Below are positions 9,272 through 17,122 of a DNA stretch of 54,418 nt, piece after piece. The translations under genes were made by a program, and so were the position numbers. Under the pieces are notes generated by a model that ran no database searches, had not been told where the DNA came from, and saw only the letters and a list, made by a program, of their open reading frames with translations. The DNA comes from Halobacteriales archaeon QH_10_67_22 (GTDB lineage Archaea; Halobacteriota; Halobacteria; Halobacteriales; Haloarculaceae): the NCBI GenBank assembly GCA_003021305.1, contig PXQN01000038.1, positions 1 to 54,418 on the forward strand, read 5' to 3'. Every line of letters begins with the position of its first letter. The first letter of the stretch is position 1.

Positions 9272-10731
9272 TGGATTTCGCCTACCACACCACGTCGGTG
9301 CCCGAACAGTGGGACGACTGGGCCGGCCACAACCTCGCCGTCGAGGAGGCGGGCGTGACCATCGAGACCGAACCGACGGTCGACTCCCAGGACATGGGGT
9401 TCGACGCGATCGACGTCGCCGTCGCCCGCGACGGCACCGTCTACGCGTTGCGCCCGTCCGGTGACGTCTTCCGGTACGACCGGCGCGAGCAGGCGGCGCG
9501 GGTCTGGACGAACGGCGAGGGCGAGACCGTCTCGGACCCCCGGTCGGTCTGTCTGGCCGGCGACCGGGTGTTCGTCGCCGACGGCGCGTCGGAACTCGTC
9601 GTCGTCTCCGAGCGCGAAGGCCGCGCGCTCGGCCGGATCGAGACCGACGTCGACGACCACCGCGCGCTCGTCACCGGCGACCGGACGCTGTACATCCTCG
9701 ACGGCGGCCCGGCCGGCGGGGACGGCCGCGTCGCGACGCTGCGGCGCCGTGGCGAGGTCGGGACGGCGATACGCGGCCTCGAATCGCCGCGGGACGTCAC
9801 GGTCGACCCCGAGGGCAACGTGTCGGTCCTGGAGGTAACCGACGACGGACCACACGTTAGCGTCTACGAGTCGCGCCACGTCGCCTCGCCCGACGCCTTC
9901 CCCTCGCGGCGACTCGTCGAGACGCTTCCGACCGACGACGAGGACGGAACGCTCGTCCCCCACTGCATCGCGGCGCTGTCCGACGAGGAGACGATCGTCC
10001 ACGGGCCCTTCTCGACCAGCGGCGACCCGGCGACCTACCACTACCGCGAGGGGACCTGGGAACGGCGCCACGGCGTCGACGTGCTCTGTTCGCACCTGCG
10101 GGCAGGTCCGGGCGCCACCGGCGTCCGGTATCCGACCTACTACGGCGTCACTGACGACGACCGCGTCTACGCCATCGAGGAGACCAAGCGGTACAGTCAC
10201 AACGACCGCACCGACCGGTACACCGCGACGGCGTTTCGCCGGTTCGACTCGGGGTCGGTCGACACCCAGTGGCACCGGGTGACGCTGGGCTTCGACAGCC
10301 TCGACTCGAACACGCAGGTGCTGGTCAGCTACTACGCCGCCGACGACCGTCGCGGCGCCGACGGCCTCGAAGCCGTCGCCGACGTCAACGAACACGACGC
10401 CGCCGACCTGCGCGCCGCGGGGATCGACTCGGTGTGGGACCTGGTGGAGTCGACGCCCGAGACGGTCGCAGCAGCCGCCGACGGCGCGACGGTCGAACGC
10501 GCGACCGCCTGGATCGACGCGGCGGTCGCCCTCCTCGACGACCGCGAGGAGTGGCGCCGCGTCGACCCCGCCAGTCCCTCGGACGCGCTGCTCGCCGACG
10601 CGACGGGCCGGTATCTCCACGTTTCCTCTCGGTGTTCGAGAGCGTCTACACCGACATCGAGGAGGAGATCGAGGACCTCCCCCGGTATTTCGACCCCGAG
10701 GGGGTGCCCGGCGAGTACCTCTCCTGGCTGA
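9271..10731 (+). pseudogene. Beta-propeller/gpI-like tail protein, N-terminal part; frame lost near 10,620
   Basis: Reads 486 codons, but only about the first 450 look native. Residues ~45-330 contain repeated FVADG, LYILDGG and VYAIEETKR-type blades of an NHL-like propeller. Residues ~371-425 form a helix-hairpin-helix-like segment (DLRAAGIDSVWDLVESTPE). After RYLHV near 10,623 the frame gives a Ser/Arg/Pro-rich nonsense tail. The expected continuation (SPRFLSVFESV) is in another frame. The part of the tail domain that normally precedes it, from memory including a YLPxxYRED-like segment, is missing, so a deletion plus frameshift is likely. The intact protein would be the outer baseplate/fibre-attachment component after the two J genes. 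Sequencing error is possible. Confidence 0.75.
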
Positions 10732-11345
10732 ACCGCTGGCTGGCACTCGAGACCGGCGCGGACTGGCCCGAGTCGGCCCGCCGGGAACTGCTGGCCCGCG
10801 CGCCCTCGCTGTTCAAGCGCCGGGGGACCCGCGCCGGACTGCGCGCGTACCTGCAGCTGTATCTGGACCACGTGACCGCGCCCGACACGGGCTGGATCCT
10901 GGAGTGGCAGCGCCGCCGCATCGAGGACCGCCGCGCGTCCGGCCACCTCTCGGAGGCGGCCGCCGAGGCCCGCCTCGACGCCGTCGACGACCTCGCCGAC
11001 CGGGGCGACGGCCACCACCTCTTTTTCATGGAGCGACTGGACCTCGACGGGATGGACTCGGAGGCGGCCAGGGAACCCTACACCATGCACATGTCCGGCC
11101 CCCGTTCGTTCGCGGTGTTCGTCGGGCCGTTCATGGACTCGACACACAGAGCGGTCGTCGAGGACGTCGTCGCCGCGGAGAAACCGGCCCACGCCGAGGG
11201 CACTGTCGTCCCGATGCGCCAGCACGTCAAACTCGAGGGCAACTCCTTTCTGGGGATCAACACGACGCTGACCCCGCGGACGTTCGTCCTCGACAGGGCC
11301 TCGCTCGGCGAGGACAGCGTCCTCAAAGAACAGGACCTGCTCTGA
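10632..11345 (+). pseudogene. gpI-like (TIGR02242-type) tail domain, C-terminal part of the broken gene
   Basis: The frame is open across the junction; GTG 10632 is the first start-like codon but may not be used. It reads VFESVYTDIEEEIEDLPRYF, LSWLNRWLALET and SLFKRRGTRAGLRAYLQLY, the classic core of the CIS tail-protein domain related to P2 gpI. It ends with a ~130-residue extension (PRSFAVFVGPFMD, then HVKLEGNSFLGINT). It belongs with the upstream propeller frame as one gene. Translation as a separate polypeptide is conceivable, since both halves keep recognisable folds, but no ribosome site is evident near 10,632. Confidence 0.75.
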
Positions 11346-11407
11346 CCGGCGGGCCCACCTCCGACCGGGAGCCACGGCGGGACCCGACGGCGTCCGGCGT
11401 GTCTGTG

Positions 11408-11424
11408 CCCCAAAATTAAACACA
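11408..11424 (+). promoter_or_regulatory. Probable promoter for the 402-residue CIS gene
   Basis: An A/T island (AAAATTAAAC at about 11,412-11,421) stands out in GC-rich DNA ~40 bases before ATG 11458. This suits an archaeal TATA box with a short leader. It lies in the 112-base gap after the broken tail gene, so the downstream CIS genes may be transcribed independently of the baseplate operon. Confidence 0.45.
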
Positions 11425-11457
11425 GGGTGCAGTGTATGGGGAACAGAGCGACCAGCA

Positions 11458-12666
11458 ATGTCATACAACGACGAGCAGGGCGACAGGGACGACGGGCAAC
11501 TCCGCCAGTTCGAGAAGAACAACTTCTTCCAGGGGAAGTTGATGACCGCCCGTGACATGGAGACCGAACAGACCTACCACGCCGACAGGTTACAGACGGT
11601 GACGCGGTTCACGGCTGGCAAGGGGATCGTCCACGGGGTCGAGATCAGTTCGGTCGCCGAAAGCGAGACCGAACTCGAGGTGACGCTGGAACCGGGGCTG
11701 CTCGTCGACGGCTACGGGCGACCGATCGCCATCGAACACCGGACGACCAAGACCATGCCGTTGCCCTCCAACGACGACATCTACCTGTACGTCCGGTACA
11801 ACGAGACCGACCTGGAGTCCGTGCCGGTGCCCGACGTCAGCGGCGCCAGCAGCGAGGAGTACATGTCCAACCGCCGCGTCGAATCGTTCGAACTGACTTA
11901 CCAGGAGTCTCCCCCGGAGTTCGAGGGGGTCCCGGACGTCGACACGTCGATCGTCGACAACCCCGACGAGGAGACCGCCCACCGGGCCCTGGCCAACCGC
12001 TACCACCAGCAGTTCCGGACGCCCGTCGAACAGGTCGAGGACCCCTCCGTGTTCGTCGGGTCGTTCGAGCGGACCCGCGACGGCGACTGGATCCCCGGCG
12101 GCGACACCGTCCGCCGGGACATCGTCCACGACAACGAGATGCTGTACGCCGCCCTGGTCAACCACCTCACCGACACCGAGAACCCCCACGGGGCGGGCGG
12201 CACGGCGACCGGCGGCGACGGCGCCTCCGTCTCCGGGGAGGTCCGGGAGATGCGCGACCGGATCGACACGCTCACCCGGTACGTGATGCGCAAATCCCTC
12301 AAGGACAAGATCCGCTTTTTCGAGGACGTCTCCGCCCGGTTCGAGGAGCCCGACCCGGCCGCCAGCAAGACCGCCCAGGAGGTCGTCGCGGAGGCCGAGT
12401 CGGGCATGAACGACGACGTCTTCGACGACCCCGAGTCCTACCGCGCCCACGTCGGTGACATGCTGGAACTGGACATCACACTGGGAGAGGAACTCGAAGA
12501 CTCCGCGACCGAGGAGAGCCTCGAACGCTATGTCAGGGCCGTCAACGACCTGCAGGAGGTGCTGGCCGACGACGGGAGCGCACTCGCCGTCGCCGAAGCC
12601 CAGGACGGCGTCTGTGAGGCCGCCGACTCCCTCGAGATGCTGTACGACATCGTTCCCGAAGAGTGA
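11458..12666 (+). CDS. Conserved CIS-associated protein with NNFFQGKLMTARDM-type N-terminus
   Basis: A 402-residue acidic protein. Residues ~18-60 carry a motif family (FxxGKLMTARDMxxEQxY, then FTAGKGIVHGVEI) that I recall in proteins encoded next to tail baseplate genes in CIS loci. A beta-rich part follows (LEPGLLVDGYGRPI, YLYVRYNET), then a Gly-rich linker near residue 245. The last 140 residues are mainly helical. Exact function is unknown; a baseplate-periphery or fibre-like role is inferred from its position between the gpI-like gene and the sheath. No signal peptide or membrane helix is present. Confidence 0.75.
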   Translation: MSYNDEQGDRDDGQLRQFEKNNFFQGKLMTARDMETEQTYHADRLQTVTRFTAGKGIVHGVEISSVAESETELEVTLEPGLLVDGYGRPIAIEHRTTKTMPLPSNDDIYLYVRYNETDLESVPVPDVSGASSEEYMSNRRVESFELTYQESPPEFEGVPDVDTSIVDNPDEETAHRALANRYHQQFRTPVEQVEDPSVFVGSFERTRDGDWIPGGDTVRRDIVHDNEMLYAALVNHLTDTENPHGAGGTATGGDGASVSGEVREMRDRIDTLTRYVMRKSLKDKIRFFEDVSARFEEPDPAASKTAQEVVAEAESGMNDDVFDDPESYRAHVGDMLELDITLGEELEDSATEESLERYVRAVNDLQEVLADDGSALAVAEAQDGVCEAADSLEMLYDIVPEE

Positions 12667-12787
12667 CACGTCTGTCCCGATTCGCCCCGTCACCGTCTTC
12701 GGTCGCTCCGGACGCTCGTCGTGGCCGAAACTCCCGTTTTCCCGCCCGTCGACCGCCGTTCCGTGCCTTCGTGTCTGATATTTGAGG

Positions 12788-12802
12788 GACAAATTTATAT
12801 TG
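12788..12802 (+). promoter_or_regulatory. Probable strong promoter of the sheath gene
   Basis: A TTTATAT box at ~12,794-12,800 inside a markedly A/T-rich 80-base stretch lies ~55 bases before the sheath ATG, which would give a leader of ~30 bases. The sheath is needed in large excess, so a dedicated promoter is expected. The 186-base gap 12,667-12,852 holds no other gene. Confidence 0.6.
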
Positions 12803-12852
12803 TAGCGATTAATTGTGAGAGTACGTTTGCTAGTCACAAACAAGTGAAAATT

Positions 12853-14586
12853 ATGGCAGAATACCTTTCCCCCGGTGTGTACGTGGAAGAGGTAGAAGGC
12901 GGCGCGAAGTCGATCGAGGGCGTTGCCACGAGCACGGCAGCGTTCCTGGGTGAGACCGAGCGCGGTCCGGTGAGTCCACGGCTGGTAACGAACTTTTCGG
13001 ACTTCAAACGCTGGTACGGCAGCAGTCCGGACTCGTCGAACCTCGACATCGCAGTCGACGGCTTCTTCAAGAACGGCGGCAACCGGTGTTACGTCACACG
13101 GGTCAGTCCCGACGACCCCCGCGACGTGGTGTCGGCGGCCGTCGAAGACGAGGACGGCGACCCCGTGATGGACGTGGCGGCGATCGGCCCGGGTGACTGG
13201 GCGAACTCGGTCGCGGTCATCGTCACGGACAGTCCGATGTACACGGAGGGCCAGAACAAGGTGTTCGGGCTGACGATCCGGTACTGGTCCCAGGACCCCT
13301 CGGAGATCAGCGACCCGGCCTCGGCCGAACCGGAGCCGTTGCCCGACCAGGAGGAGTCCTACGAGGAACTGACCCCCAACCCGAGTTCGAGCCAGCACTT
13401 CGCCAAGAAGACGGCGAGTTCGGTGCTCGTCGATATAGAGGCCGTCGGCGAGGAACGGCCCGCGGAGGGGCTGACCTGGCTGGGCGAGGAGACCGACGGC
13501 GGCACGACCGCCAACGGCTCGAACGGGTCCAACGGCGACGACTCGGACGGTTCCGACGACGAACCGACGATCCCCGGCGACGACGAGCTCGACGAGATGA
13601 CGTACAACGAGCTCCAGGACGTCGCCGAACCGTTCGACATCGACCGCTCACAGACGAAAGACGACCTCAAGGCCGACCTCAAGGAGATCCACGAGGCCGA
13701 GGGCCTGGCGGCCGACGGCGGCAGCGAGCTGTCGCTGAGCGACTACCAGGGCCAGGACAAGACCGGCGAGCGGACCGGCCTGGCGGCGCTCAAGGAACAC
13801 GACGACGTCTCCATCGTCGCCGTGCCCGACGAGAACGACATCCGCGGGCTGACCGAGGCCGTCGTCACCCACTGTGAGAACATGGCCGACCGCTTCGCGG
13901 TGCTGTCGGCGCCACAGAACGCCGGCCGGGTCTCGAACATGGAGACGCCGGTCGACTCCCAGTACGCGGCCTACTACTACCCGTGGATCGAGACGAAAGA
14001 CCCGCTGACCAACCAGGACAAACTGGTGCCGCCGGCGGGTCACATCGCCGGGATGTACGCGCGCAACGACGCCGAGACGGGCGTCCACGGCTCGCCCGCC
14101 AACATGGTCGTCCGGGGTGCGCTGGACCTCCAGCACAACATCACCAAGGGCGAACAGGACGTCCTCAACCCCAGGGGCGTCAACTGCATCCGCAGTTTCC
14201 AGGGCCGGGGTATCCGCGTGTGGGGCGCCCGGACCTGTTCCAGCGACCCCGAGTGGAAGTACATCAACGTCCGGCGGCTGTTCCTGTACATCGAACAGTC
14301 GATCGACGAGGGCACGCAGTGGGCGGTGTTCGAACCCAACGACCGCGACCTGTGGGCCCGGGTCAGACAGTCCGTGTCGAACTTCCTGACGACGGCCTGG
14401 CGCGACGGCGCGCTGATGGGCACCACGCCCGAGGAGGCCTTCTTCGTCAACTGCGGCGAGTCGACGATGACACAGGACGACATCGACAACGGACGTCTGA
14501 TCTGTGAGATAGGTATCGCACCGGTCAAACCAGCCGAATTCGTCATCTTCCGCATCCAGCAGTGGACGGAGGAGGCGTCGCCGTAA
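12853..14586 (+). CDS. CIS contractile sheath protein with inserted acidic linker and SAP/HeH-like domain
   Basis: A 577-residue tail sheath protein. It starts with the diagnostic MAEYLSPGVYVEEV and GVATSTAAFLGETERGP and ends with the conserved C-terminal domain (RGIRVWGARTCSSDPEWKYINVRR in part, FEPNDRDLWARV, FRIQQWTEEASP). ATG 12853 is used because the family begins there; the in-frame ATG 12721 would add 44 atypical residues upstream of the promoter. Residues ~215-245 are an Asn/Gly/Ser/Asp linker and ~244-282 a helix-extension-helix segment (MTYNELQDVAEPF...DLKADLKEI) resembling SAP/HeH/LEM-type motifs. Such domains are normally exposed on the sheath surface. Confidence 0.95.
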   Translation: MAEYLSPGVYVEEVEGGAKSIEGVATSTAAFLGETERGPVSPRLVTNFSDFKRWYGSSPDSSNLDIAVDGFFKNGGNRCYVTRVSPDDPRDVVSAAVEDEDGDPVMDVAAIGPGDWANSVAVIVTDSPMYTEGQNKVFGLTIRYWSQDPSEISDPASAEPEPLPDQEESYEELTPNPSSSQHFAKKTASSVLVDIEAVGEERPAEGLTWLGEETDGGTTANGSNGSNGDDSDGSDDEPTIPGDDELDEMTYNELQDVAEPFDIDRSQTKDDLKADLKEIHEAEGLAADGGSELSLSDYQGQDKTGERTGLAALKEHDDVSIVAVPDENDIRGLTEAVVTHCENMADRFAVLSAPQNAGRVSNMETPVDSQYAAYYYPWIETKDPLTNQDKLVPPAGHIAGMYARNDAETGVHGSPANMVVRGALDLQHNITKGEQDVLNPRGVNCIRSFQGRGIRVWGARTCSSDPEWKYINVRRLFLYIEQSIDEGTQWAVFEPNDRDLWARVRQSVSNFLTTAWRDGALMGTTPEEAFFVNCGESTMTQDDIDNGRLICEIGIAPVKPAEFVIFRIQQWTEEASP

Positions 14587-14606
14587 CATAACACAGGAGA
14601 TACACA

Positions 14607-15056
14607 ATGCCTGACTCATACATGGGGCCGTTGCGGACGGAGCGTTTCGAGGTAGAGATAGACGACGTCGACGCTGTGGGGTTCAAGAAAGTCGACCTCC
14701 CGAGTCAATCGACGCAGATGAACGAGTACCGGGAGGGCACCGACCCGATCTGGCCACGCCAGCTGTGGGGACAGACCCAGTACGAGGACCTCACGCTGGA
14801 ACGCGGGGCCAAGAAAGGCGACATGGCGCTCTACGAGTGGCGCAAGCTGGTCGTCGACGGCAAGATGGAAGAAGCCCGCAGCGACATCGCGGTCAGCGTC
14901 CTCAACTCGATCGGTGAGGCGACGATGCGGTTCGAGTTCGTCGACGCCTGGCCAAAGGAGTACCAGCCCCCGACGCTGCAGGCCGGCGGTTCGGGTGGCG
15001 ACGTCGCCACCGAAACCATTGTCGTTACGTACAACGAGATGCAGCGCACCGAGTAG
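14607..15056 (+). CDS. CIS inner tube protein 1 (gp19 family)
   Basis: A 149-residue T4 gp19-family tube protein. It has RTERFEVEIDDVDAVGFKKV at the start, then YREGTDPIWPRQLWGQ, LTLERGAKKG and a final ETIVVTYNEMQRTE. Tube subunits form hexameric rings inside the sheath. AGGAGA lies 6 bases before the ATG, and the gene follows the sheath by 20 bases, so the two are probably cotranscribed. A second tube gene lies at 15,960, as is common when the bulk tube and the baseplate-proximal tube ring use different subunits. Confidence 0.94.
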   Translation: MPDSYMGPLRTERFEVEIDDVDAVGFKKVDLPSQSTQMNEYREGTDPIWPRQLWGQTQYEDLTLERGAKKGDMALYEWRKLVVDGKMEEARSDIAVSVLNSIGEATMRFEFVDAWPKEYQPPTLQAGGSGGDVATETIVVTYNEMQRTE

Positions 15057-15057
15057 G

Positions 15058-15552
15058 ATGGACGGCTCACAGCTCCAGACCGAGTTCGAGTTCACCCTGC
15101 CACAGGGGTACACCGACGACGAGGGCACGCTCCACCGCGAGGGGCGGATGCGCCTCGCGACCGCCGCCGACGAGATCGACCCGCTGCAGGACCCCAAGGT
15201 CCAGGCGAACTCGTCGTACCTGACGATCATTTTGCTGTCGCGTGTCGTGACGGACCTGGGCGACCTCGACACCGTCGACCGGTCGGTCATCGAGAACCTG
15301 TTCGTCTCGGACCTGGAGTACCTGCAGGCGATGTACGAACGGGTCAACAACCAGGGCTCGAACGCCGTCGAGACGGCCTGTCCCGACTGTGGCGAGGCCT
15401 TCGCCGTGTCGGTCTACGACGGCGCCGTCGTCGAGTCGGGCGCACAGTCGCCGTCCCCCGGCGGTGACGCCACCCCGCCGGGTGCCGGCGGTCCGGACGT
15501 CGAGATGCCGGGCGAACCCGACGCCGGCGGGGACGGTGGTTCGGGAAAGTAG
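15058..15552 (+). CDS. Tail-assembly-chaperone-like CIS protein with CPDCG motif
   Basis: A 164-residue acidic protein. Residues 1-110 read FTLPQGYTDDEGTLHREG and then TAADEIDPLQDPKVQAN, LTIILLSRVV and FVSDLEYLQAMYERVN, a pattern found in small CIS and phage proteins encoded after the tube. A single CPDCGEAF pair follows, then a Gly/Pro/Ala-rich tail. ATG 15058 lies one base after the tube stop, so translation is coupled. By analogy with gpG/gpT-type chaperones it may help load the tape measure or tube; this is inference from position and size. Confidence 0.75.
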   Translation: MDGSQLQTEFEFTLPQGYTDDEGTLHREGRMRLATAADEIDPLQDPKVQANSSYLTIILLSRVVTDLGDLDTVDRSVIENLFVSDLEYLQAMYERVNNQGSNAVETACPDCGEAFAVSVYDGAVVESGAQSPSPGGDATPPGAGGPDVEMPGEPDAGGDGGSGK

Positions 15553-15560
15553 CCACTCCC

Positions 15561-15848
15561 ATGGAGGTGTATCCAACCGACCGGCTCTACGAGGAGGTCG
15601 CCTTCGTGGCGTACCACTTCAACTGGAGCCACGACGAGGTGCTGGCCATGCCCCACGGCGAGCGCCAGCGGTGGTGCGAGGAGATAAGCGCCATCAACGA
15701 ACGGATCAACGAGGAGTCCGGCGGCCAGCCTGGCGGTCCGGGACCGGGCGGCTCGGGCGGCGGCATGACCCTCGAACAGGACATCCCCGAGGAGTTCTGG
15801 GAGGAGGAGTCGGACCTCGAAGACCTCTGGGAGGCCGATTCCGAGTGA
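15561..15848 (+). CDS. DUF6760-like small CIS protein
   Basis: A 95-residue protein with the conserved block YEEVAFVAYHFNWSHDEVLAM in outline, followed by GERQRWCEEISAINERIN. This matches my memory of DUF6760, a small protein encoded in actinobacterial and archaeal CIS loci and similar in shape to phage tail-assembly chaperones. A Gly/Pro-rich hinge and an acidic C-terminal helix (EEFWEEESDLEDLWE) complete it. It starts 8 bases after the preceding stop. The stop overlaps a GTG start (GTGA at 15,845). Confidence 0.8.
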   Translation: MEVYPTDRLYEEVAFVAYHFNWSHDEVLAMPHGERQRWCEEISAINERINEESGGQPGGPGPGGSGGGMTLEQDIPEEFWEEESDLEDLWEADSE

Positions 15849-15967
15849 CCGTCAGACTGCCAGCCGGTCGGGCGGTCGAAACCGTCCCGGACGGGCGGTC
15901 GGACCGGGTACGGCTCTACGAGCGACCGGGCGACGATGCCAACCCCACACCGAAGCGCCATGTCTGA
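15845..15967 (+). CDS. Micro-ORF between DUF6760-like gene and tube 2
   Basis: Forty codons from GTG 15845. It begins VTVRLPAGRAV, is rich in Arg and Pro and ends PTPKRHV. The start overlaps the upstream stop (GTGA) and the stop lies inside the tube 2 start (ATGTCTGA), so translation could pass through all three. Without it there would be a 111-base gap in an otherwise compact operon. It resembles no family I recognise. It may be a real small CIS protein or a coupling leader peptide; chance overlap in GC-rich DNA is also possible. Confidence 0.35.
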   Translation: MTVRLPAGRAVETVPDGRSDRVRLYERPGDDANPTPKRHV

Positions 15968-16409
15968 ACATCCCTACCGGCAGCTGAACTTCACCGTCAG
16001 GATCGAGGGTATCGACGTCGCCGGGTTCCAGAAGGTGTCCGGCCTGACGGTGCAGATGGAGACCGAGACGTACGAGGAGGGCGGCCGCAACCGGTCGGTC
16101 CACCGCCTGCCGGGACAGTTCTCACACAGCAACCTCGTCCTCGAACGCGGTTTGACCAACCGGACGTACCTCTGGGACTGGATACAGAAGATCAGGGCGG
16201 CGTCGGAACAGAACACCGAGTACCGGCGCAACGTCACGCTGAAACTGCAGGCTGGCTACAGGACACGCGAGAGCCGCGGCTGGCAGTTCAAGAACGCCTA
16301 CCCGGTCCAGTGGGAGGGACCGGACCTGCTCGGCGACGGCTCCGGCGACGTCGCCATCCAGTCGCTGGAACTCGCCCACGAGGGTTTCACGAAAAGCGGC
16401 GGGGAATGA
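15960..16409 (+). CDS. CIS inner tube protein 2 (gp19 family)
   Basis: A 149-residue tube paralogue: YRQLNFTVRIEGIDVAGFQKV, then VQMETETYEEGG, LVLERGLTNRTYLWDW and SLELAHEGFTK. The start ATG 15960 fits the family N-terminus; an in-frame ATG 24 bases upstream would add eight atypical residues. It differs clearly from tube 1, as expected for the tube-initiator or baseplate-proximal ring. It is the last plus-strand CIS gene and converges with the DUF4255 gene. Confidence 0.93.
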   Translation: MSEHPYRQLNFTVRIEGIDVAGFQKVSGLTVQMETETYEEGGRNRSVHRLPGQFSHSNLVLERGLTNRTYLWDWIQKIRAASEQNTEYRRNVTLKLQAGYRTRESRGWQFKNAYPVQWEGPDLLGDGSGDVAIQSLELAHEGFTKSGGE

Positions 16410-17023
16410 CATCCTCCCCGGTGTGAACGCCGGGACTCTCTCACTGACAAAGGTCGACGCCCGCCGCGCGAGACGGCTTCCTCGTTCGTGGACTCGACGA
16501 GGACGGGGCTGACCTGGTAGACGACCGACGGCTGGAGCGGTGCGTCCCCGAACGTGCTCCAGATGTCGGTGAACGCGCCCATGCTCTCCTCTTCGAGCGA
16601 GACCTCGACGGTGTCGGCGGCCAGCGACGGCGGCAACTCGTCGGCCCCCAGGACGGCGTTGTCGTGGAGGACCTGCATCGCGAGTCCGAGGACCCGTTGC
16701 TGGTCGAGCGTGTTCGCGGTGTCGTCGCTGCCGCTCTGTGACGGGAACGCGGTGACCAGATACCGCAGGTCGAGCGCGAGCGGTGTGTCCCGCGTCCGGT
16801 CGTGGTCGACGGCCGGCGCCGACTGGTTTTTCATCACGCTGTTTTCGCGCACGTCGTACAGGAACACCGAGAGTCTGACGTCCGAATCCGCGCCCACGTC
16901 GTCGGGCGACACGAGGGCGATCTCCGACCGGTCGATGCTGACGACGCCGCCCCGTTCGTCGATCCGGTCGCGCAGCAACTCGACCAGCGTCTCGCTGACC
17001 GTCGCGAGTGCGGCGTAGGTCAC
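16298..17023 (-). CDS. DUF4255 tube-terminator protein (Afp16/Pvc16-like), C-terminus probably altered
   Basis: A 241-residue reading. Residues 1-195 are a DUF4255 domain (start YAALATVSETLVELL, then SVFLYDVRENSVMKNQ, LDLRYLVTAF, LQPSVVYQVSPVLV). The family caps the tube and sheath at the distal end and sets particle length. The GTG start follows a GGGAGGTGG sequence. After ~residue 197 the reading becomes Arg/Ser-rich and runs 112 bases antisense into tube 2. A neighbouring frame would stop at 16,441 and leave a normal convergent gap, so a frameshift or a captured 3' end is likely. It lies 99 bases downstream of the kinase gene and probably shares its transcript. Confidence 0.82.
   Translation of the reverse strand: MTYAALATVSETLVELLRDRIDERGGVVSIDRSEIALVSPDDVGADSDVRLSVFLYDVRENSVMKNQSAPAVDHDRTRDTPLALDLRYLVTAFPSQSGSDDTANTLDQQRVLGLAMQVLHDNAVLGADELPPSLAADTVEVSLEEESMGAFTDIWSTFGDAPLQPSVVYQVSPVLVESTNEEAVSRGGRRPLSVRESRRSHRGGCHSPPLFVKPSWASSSDWMATSPEPSPSRSGPSHWTG
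16409..16442 (-). terminator. Convergent-gene hairpin resembling an IS200/IS605-type right end
   Basis: On the minus strand the segment reads AGTCCCGGCGTTCACACCGG and continues GGAGGATGTCAT. It has a CCGGG/CCCGG stem with an 8-base loop and ends in GGAGGATGTCA, which from memory is the form of haloarchaeal IS605/IS1341-type right ends. It could equally serve as a terminator between tube 2 and DUF4255. No TnpA or TnpB is nearby, so it would be a remnant. Confidence 0.4.
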
Positions 17024-17122
17024 CGCCGGCCACCTCCCCGCCGGCCGGTCCCGTGACCCTGTATCCTGACCATAGCGCTCCCACGGCGCCCACCCGCTTG
17101 ATTCTGTTGGCGGTCCGCCGGG

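Noticed and set aside
12797-12812. Word TATTGTAGCGATT shared by the sheath leader and the palindrome at 30,583
   Set aside because: It could be a common regulatory word, but one match of 13 bases between two A/T-rich promoter areas is weak, and the neighbouring bases differ.
16441-16510. Alternative terminator reading AGVDLCQ-stop for DUF4255
   Set aside because: It gives a tidy convergent gap but no homologue is available to confirm it, so the open frame was kept with a note.
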